Part shown: piece by piece, positions 56,201 to 62,200 of the stretch | Position numbering within the stretch: the stretch's first letter is position 1 | How the letters are laid out: every line of letters begins with the position of its first letter | NCBI GenBank assembly: GCA_956465555.1 | Contig: OY101131.1 | Coordinates: 695,469 to 759,468 of the forward strand | Source: Nitzschia sp. pyKryTriq1 | Taxonomy: Eukaryota > Bacillariophyta > Bacillariophyceae > Bacillariales > Bacillariaceae | Direction of reading: 5' to 3' | Length of the DNA: 64,000 nucleotides | The notes under the pieces: model-generated | Told to the model about the DNA's origin: nothing | What the model saw: only the letters and a program-made list of their open reading frames with translations | Databases searched by the model: none | Translations under genes and position numbers: made by a program

Positions 56201-59200
56201 GTTCGACAAGCTCAACAGCATTCCTCTGGATCGCCGCACACCAGAGCAAAAGGCGAAGGACGTTGAAGACATTTTCAACTGGGCCCGCAACCCCAAGGCC
56301 ATGGACACTCCGGAGACGGAGCCGTTCAAGAGGATGGATCAGTTGTTGCCCAAGAAGCCTGGCCAGACGCCGGAAGACAGGGCGAAAGATATCGACAGCG
56401 CCTTGACTTGGGTTCGCAACCGTGGTGTCGACCAGCCCGAGTTTGAGCCAATGCCCAAGTTCGACAAGCTCAACAGCATTCCTATCGACCGCCGCACGCC
56501 CGAGCAGAAGGCGAAGGACGTTGAAGACATTTTCAACTGGGCCCGCAACCCCAAGGCCATGGACACTCCGGAGACGGAGCCGTTCAAGAGGATGGATCAG
56601 TTGTTGCCCAAGAAGCCTGGCCAGACGCCGGAAGACAGGGCGAAAGATATCGACAGCGCCTTGACTTGGGTTCGCAACCGTGGTGTCGACCAGCCCGAGT
56701 TTGAGCCAATGCCCAAGTTCGACAAGCTCAACAGCATTCCTCTGGATCGCCGCACACCAGAGCAGAAGGCGCGTGACGTCGAGGATATCTTGAACTGGAA
56801 GCGCAACCCAACGACAAACACAATGCCTGAGACTGAGCCGTTCAAGAAGATCGATCAGTTGCTGCCCAAGAAGCCCGGACAATCGCCCGAAGAGCGAGCC
56901 AACGACATCGATAATACTTTGACTTGGCTGAGAAATCGTGGCGTTGACGAGCCTCAGTTCGGACCGGAGGAGCCCTTCAAGAGAGCGCAAAGCTTGCCCA
57001 TGCCCGATGGCCGCACGCCGGAGCAGAAGGCCACCGATTTGGACGATGTTTTGAACTGGGTCCGCAATCCTCGGGAGAATGACACTCCTCACACGGAGCC
57101 ATTCAAGAAGATCGACCAGCTGCTGCCCAAGAAACCCGGCCAGACTCCGGAAGACAGGGCGAAAGACATCGATAACGCTTTGACTTGGGTTCGAAATCGT
57201 GGCGTCGACCAGCCAGAGCTCGAGCCGACCTCTCCCTTCGACAAGCTCAACAGCATTCCTATCGACCGCCGCACGCCCGAGCAGAAGGCGCGTGACGTCG
57301 AGGATATCTTGAACTGGAAGCGCAACCCGAAGGAGAATGATACGCCTAGGACCGAGCCGTTCAAAACAATCGATCAGTTGCTGCCCAAGAAGCCCGGACA
57401 ATCGCCCGAAGAGCGAGCCAACGACATCGATAATACTTTGACTTGGCTGAGAAATCGTGGCGTTGACGAGCCTCAGTTCGGACCGGAGGAGCCCTTCAAG
57501 AGAGCGCAAAGCTTGCCCATGCCCGATGGCCGCACGCCGGAGCAGAAGGCCACCGATTTGGACGATGTTTTGAACTGGGTCCGCAATCCTCGGGAGAATG
57601 ACACTCCTCACACGGAGCCATTCAAGAAGATCGACCAGCTGCTGCCCAAGAAACCCGGCCAGACTCCGGAAGACAGGGCGAAAGACATCGAGAACGCTTT
57701 GACTTGGGTTCGAAATCGTGGCGTCGACCAGCCAGAGCTCGAGCCGACCTCTCCCTTCGACAAGCTCAACAGCATTCCTATCGACCGCCGCACGCCCGAG
57801 CAGAAGGCGCGTGACGTCGAGGATATCTTGAACTGGAAGCGCAACCCGAAGGAGAATGATACGCCCAAGACTGAGCCGTTCAAGAAGATCGATCAGTTGC
57901 TGCCCAAGAAGCCCGGACAATCGCCCGAAGAGCGAGCCAACGACATCGATAATACTTTGACTTGGCTGAGAAATCGTGGCGTTGACGAGCCTCAGTTCGG
58001 ACCGGAGGAGCCCTTCAAGAGAGCGCAAAGCTTGCCCATGCCCGATGGCCGCACGCCGGAGCAGAAGGCCACCGATTTGGACGATGTTTTGAACTGGGTC
58101 CGCAATCCTCGGGAGAATGACACTCCTCACACGGAGCCATTCAAGAAGATCGACCAGCTGCTGCCCAAGAAACCCGGCCAGACTCCGGAAGACAGGGCGA
58201 AAGACATCGATAACGCTTTGACTTGGGTTCGAAATCGTGGCGTCGACCAGCCAGAGCTCGAGCCGACCTCTCCCTTCGACAAGCTCAACAGCATTCCTAT
58301 CGACCGCCGCACGCCCGAGCAGAAGGCGCGTGACGTCGAGGATATCTTGAACTGGAAGCGCAACCCGAAGGAGAATGATACGCCCAAGACTGAGCCGTTC
58401 AAGAAGATCGATCAGTTGCTGCCCAAGAAGCCCGGACAATCGCCCGAAGAGCGAGCCAACGACATCGATAATACTTTGACTTGGCTGAGAAATCGTGGCG
58501 TTGACGAGCCTCAGTTCGGACCGGAGGAGCCCTTCAAGAGAGCGCAAAGCTTGCCCATGCCCGATGGCCGCACGCCGGAGCAGAAGGCCACCGATTTGGA
58601 CGATGTTTTGAACTGGGTCCGCAATCCTCGGGAGAATGACACTCCTCACACGGAGCCATTCAAGAAGATCGACCAGCTGCTGCCCAAGAAACCCGGCCAG
58701 ACTCCGGAAGACAGGGCGAAAGACATCGATAACGCTTTGACTTGGGTTCGAAATCGTGGCGTCGACCAGCCAGAGCTCGAGCCGACCTCTCCCTTCGACA
58801 AGCTCAACAGCATTCCTATCGACCGCCGCACGCCCGAGCAGAAGGCGCGTGACGTCGAGGATATCTTGAACTGGAAGCGCAACCCGAAGGAGAATGATAC
58901 GCCCAAGACTGAGCCGTTCAAGAAGATCGATCAGTTGCTGCCCAAGAAGCCCGGACAATCGCCCGAAGAGCGAGCCAACGACATCGATAATACTTTGACT
59001 TGGCTGAGAAATCGTGGCGTTGACGAGCCTCAGTTCGGACCGGAGGAGCCCTTCAAGAGAGCGCAAAGCTTGCCCATGCCCGATGGCCGCACGCCGGAGC
59101 AGAAGGCCACCGATTTGGACGATGTTTTGAACTGGGTCCGCAATCCTCGGGAGAATGACACTCCTCACACGGAGCCATTCAAGAAGATCGACCAGCTGCT

Positions 59201-62200
59201 GCCCAAGAAACCCGGCCAGACTCCGGAAGACAGGGCGAAAGACATCGATAACGCTTTGACTTGGGTTCGAAATCGTGGCGTCGACCAGCCAGAGCTCGAG
59301 CCGACCTCTCCCTTCGACAAGCTCAACAGCATTCCTATCGACCGCCGCACGCCCGAGCAGAAGGCGCGTGACGTCGAGGATATCTTGAACTGGAAGCGCA
59401 ACCCGAAGGAGAATGATACGCCTAGGACCGAGCCGTTCAAAACAATCGATCAGTTGCTGCCCAAGAAGCCCGGACAATCGCCTGACGACAGGGCTGCTGA
59501 CATCGAGAATGTTCTCACTTGGATGAGGAATAACGGCATCAATGTTGTTGAAGAAAATGTTCCCACTTTTGACAAGCCTGGGCATGTTTTTGTCGAACCA
59601 AAAGAACGAGACGGAGAGGAGTCGCCGAGGGATTCTTATCAAGGGTGGGCTCGTGTTCCTGATCGTCCGTATGATCAACCGTTCGATGTCATTGAGGAGC
59701 TTGGAAAACCTGGAGACGTGAAGTCTATTCCTAGGGATGGGAAGATTGACAAGCCCCAACATCCCGAGTCTAACTGGAGTCGCTATCCGAACACGAAGGT
59801 TCCTGGTGTACCCGACGAAGAAGTTCCTTTTGATAGACCAGGCCAGTTGAACTCTATCCCCAAACCAAGAGAACCGGAGGAAGGCGATTCGGATTCTCCT
59901 GACGATTGGGCGAGATTACCAACCGGCACGCAACCTTCCGACGAGGATCAAGATTCTCCTTTTGATCGCCCGGGAGATGTGCGTTCTATCCCTCGTGATG
60001 GTGTTTCTCCTGAAGATGACTCCCCGGATGCGGAGTGGCAACGATTCCCGGAGGAAAGTGTTCCCGGCGTGCCAGATGAAGATTCTCCGTTCGACAAACC
60101 AGGACAGTTGAACTCCATTCCCCGACCCCGCGAGCCGAGCGATATCGACGACGACGCAGCCGACGATTGGGCTCGGATCCCAGGCGAGAATCCGGAAGGA
60201 CCAAGCGACGAGGATTCTCCCTTTGACAGACCCGGTGACGTTCGCTCTATTCCACGGGACGGAAAACCAACGGATACTGATCATCCGGAGAGTGAATGGA
60301 CTCGGCAACCCAATCAAAACGTGCCGGGTGTCCCTGATGAAGACATTCCATTCGAAAGACCTGGCCAGGTGAATTCCATTCCACGTGATCTCCAGCCCGA
60401 TGAGCAAGACGAAGATTCGCCCGAGGATTGGAGTCGATACCCCAACAAGACGACAGAGGGCCCGGATGATGAAGATTCTCCCTTTGACCGACCTGGCGAT
60501 GTCCGATCTATTCCACGAGATGGAAAGCCAACGGATGCCGATCATCCTGAGACAGAGTGGAACCGTCAGCCGAACCAAAAGGTGCCGGGCGTCCCAGATG
60601 AAGACATTCCGTTTGAGAAGCCAGGCCAGCTGAACTCCATTCCTCAACCTCGCCAACCAGACGAACATGGCGGCGATACACCTGATGACTGGGCACGGCA
60701 CCCTGACAAGAGGCCTGAAGGTCCAGATGACGACGATTCGGCATTCGATCGACCAGGTGATGTCCGATCGATCCCTCGCGATGGTAAACCCAAGTTCATG
60801 GACGCCCCTGAATTCGAATGGAGGCGCCGAAATCCAGAAACTGTTCCTGGAGTCGAGGATGAGGACGTGCCTTTCGATCGGCCCGGACAATTAAATGCGA
60901 TCCCGCGCGATGCTCCGAACGAGGACAACAACCCAACCGATGAATTGAACTGGGGTCGCCTGCCAAGCGATAAGATCCCTGGCGTGCCTGACGAAGATAT
61001 CCCCTTCGATAGACCAGGGCAACTCAGCTCCCACCCCCGAACTCCTCAACCTGTTGACGATCTTCCTGAAGATGATCTGAACTGGGCACGCTCTGTCGTC
61101 AATCCTCCTCAAGAAGATGACGAGGACTCTCCATTCGATCGACCAGGAGATGTTCGATCGATCCCACGCGACGGAAAGCCACGCGACGAAGACTCGCCAG
61201 ACCTCCAATGGCAACGCTACCCCGATCAAAAGGTCCCTGGTGTACCGGATGAAGATACTCCTTTCGATAGACCCGGACAGCTGAGCTCCATCCCGCGAAG
61301 CAACCAACCAGATGATGGTACTGATGGAGATGCTCCGTTAGATTGGGACCGCCCTGCAGACAAGAAGAAGATTCCCGGAGTTGAGGAGGACGAGGACGAA
61401 CCATTCGACCGCCCTGGTGCCTTGAACTCCATCCCGCGCGAACGCGATGAGGTAGACGAAGGCGATGTCTTCGATCGTCCTGGTGACGTCAGGTCGATTC
61501 CACGTGATGGACAGCCCAAGGATCAAGATTATCCCGAAACCAACTGGGACCGATACCCCGGTTCGAAGATCCCCGGAACGCCCGACGAGGACGATATGTT
61601 CGACAGGCCTGGTGACGTCCGTTCGATTCCACGCGATGGCAAACTGAAGGATATCGATCACCCAGACATGAGCTGGGATCGTCAACCGAACCAGAAGATT
61701 CCTGGTGTCCCAAATGAAGATGATGTCTTCGACAGACCAGGCGACGTCCGCTCTATTCCGCGCGATGGAAAACCAAAAGATATTGACCACCCAGAGATGA
61801 TTTGGCAACGCTCTCCTGACCAGAAAATCCCCGGAGTCCCGGATGACGAAGACATCTTCGACAGACCAGGTGACATCCGCTCCATCCCAAGGGACGGCAA
61901 GCCCAAGGACGAGGACCACCCTGAAATGACCTGGCAGCGACCACCTGGCGGCAAGCCAGTTGGCGCACCTGACGAGAGGGATGTCTTCGATCGTCCTGGA
62001 GACGTGCGTTCTATTCCGAGAGATGGAAAGCCGAAGGATCAAGATTATCCCGAAATGCTTTGGCAACGAACTCCGGGCGACGATATCCCAGGGCTGCCTG
62101 AAGAAGAAGATATCTTCGATCGTCCAGGCGACGTTCGGTCGATTCCTCGCGATGGCAAGCCAAAGGATGAAGATCATCCCGAGCTCATCTGGCAGCGTAG

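Noticed and set aside
55301-59432. CRISPR-like regular spacing
   Set aside because: The period is 258/519 bp, without short repeats and unique spacers, and lies in an open coding frame of a eukaryotic gene.
55167-59762. A 1,531-codon minus-strand frame opposite the giant gene, itself made of repeats
   Set aside because: It is the complement of the 258 and 519 bp arrays. Because the repeat DNA is nearly identical, one stop-free antisense unit makes all of them stop-free. The plus-strand frame is open for far longer and carries recognisable domains.
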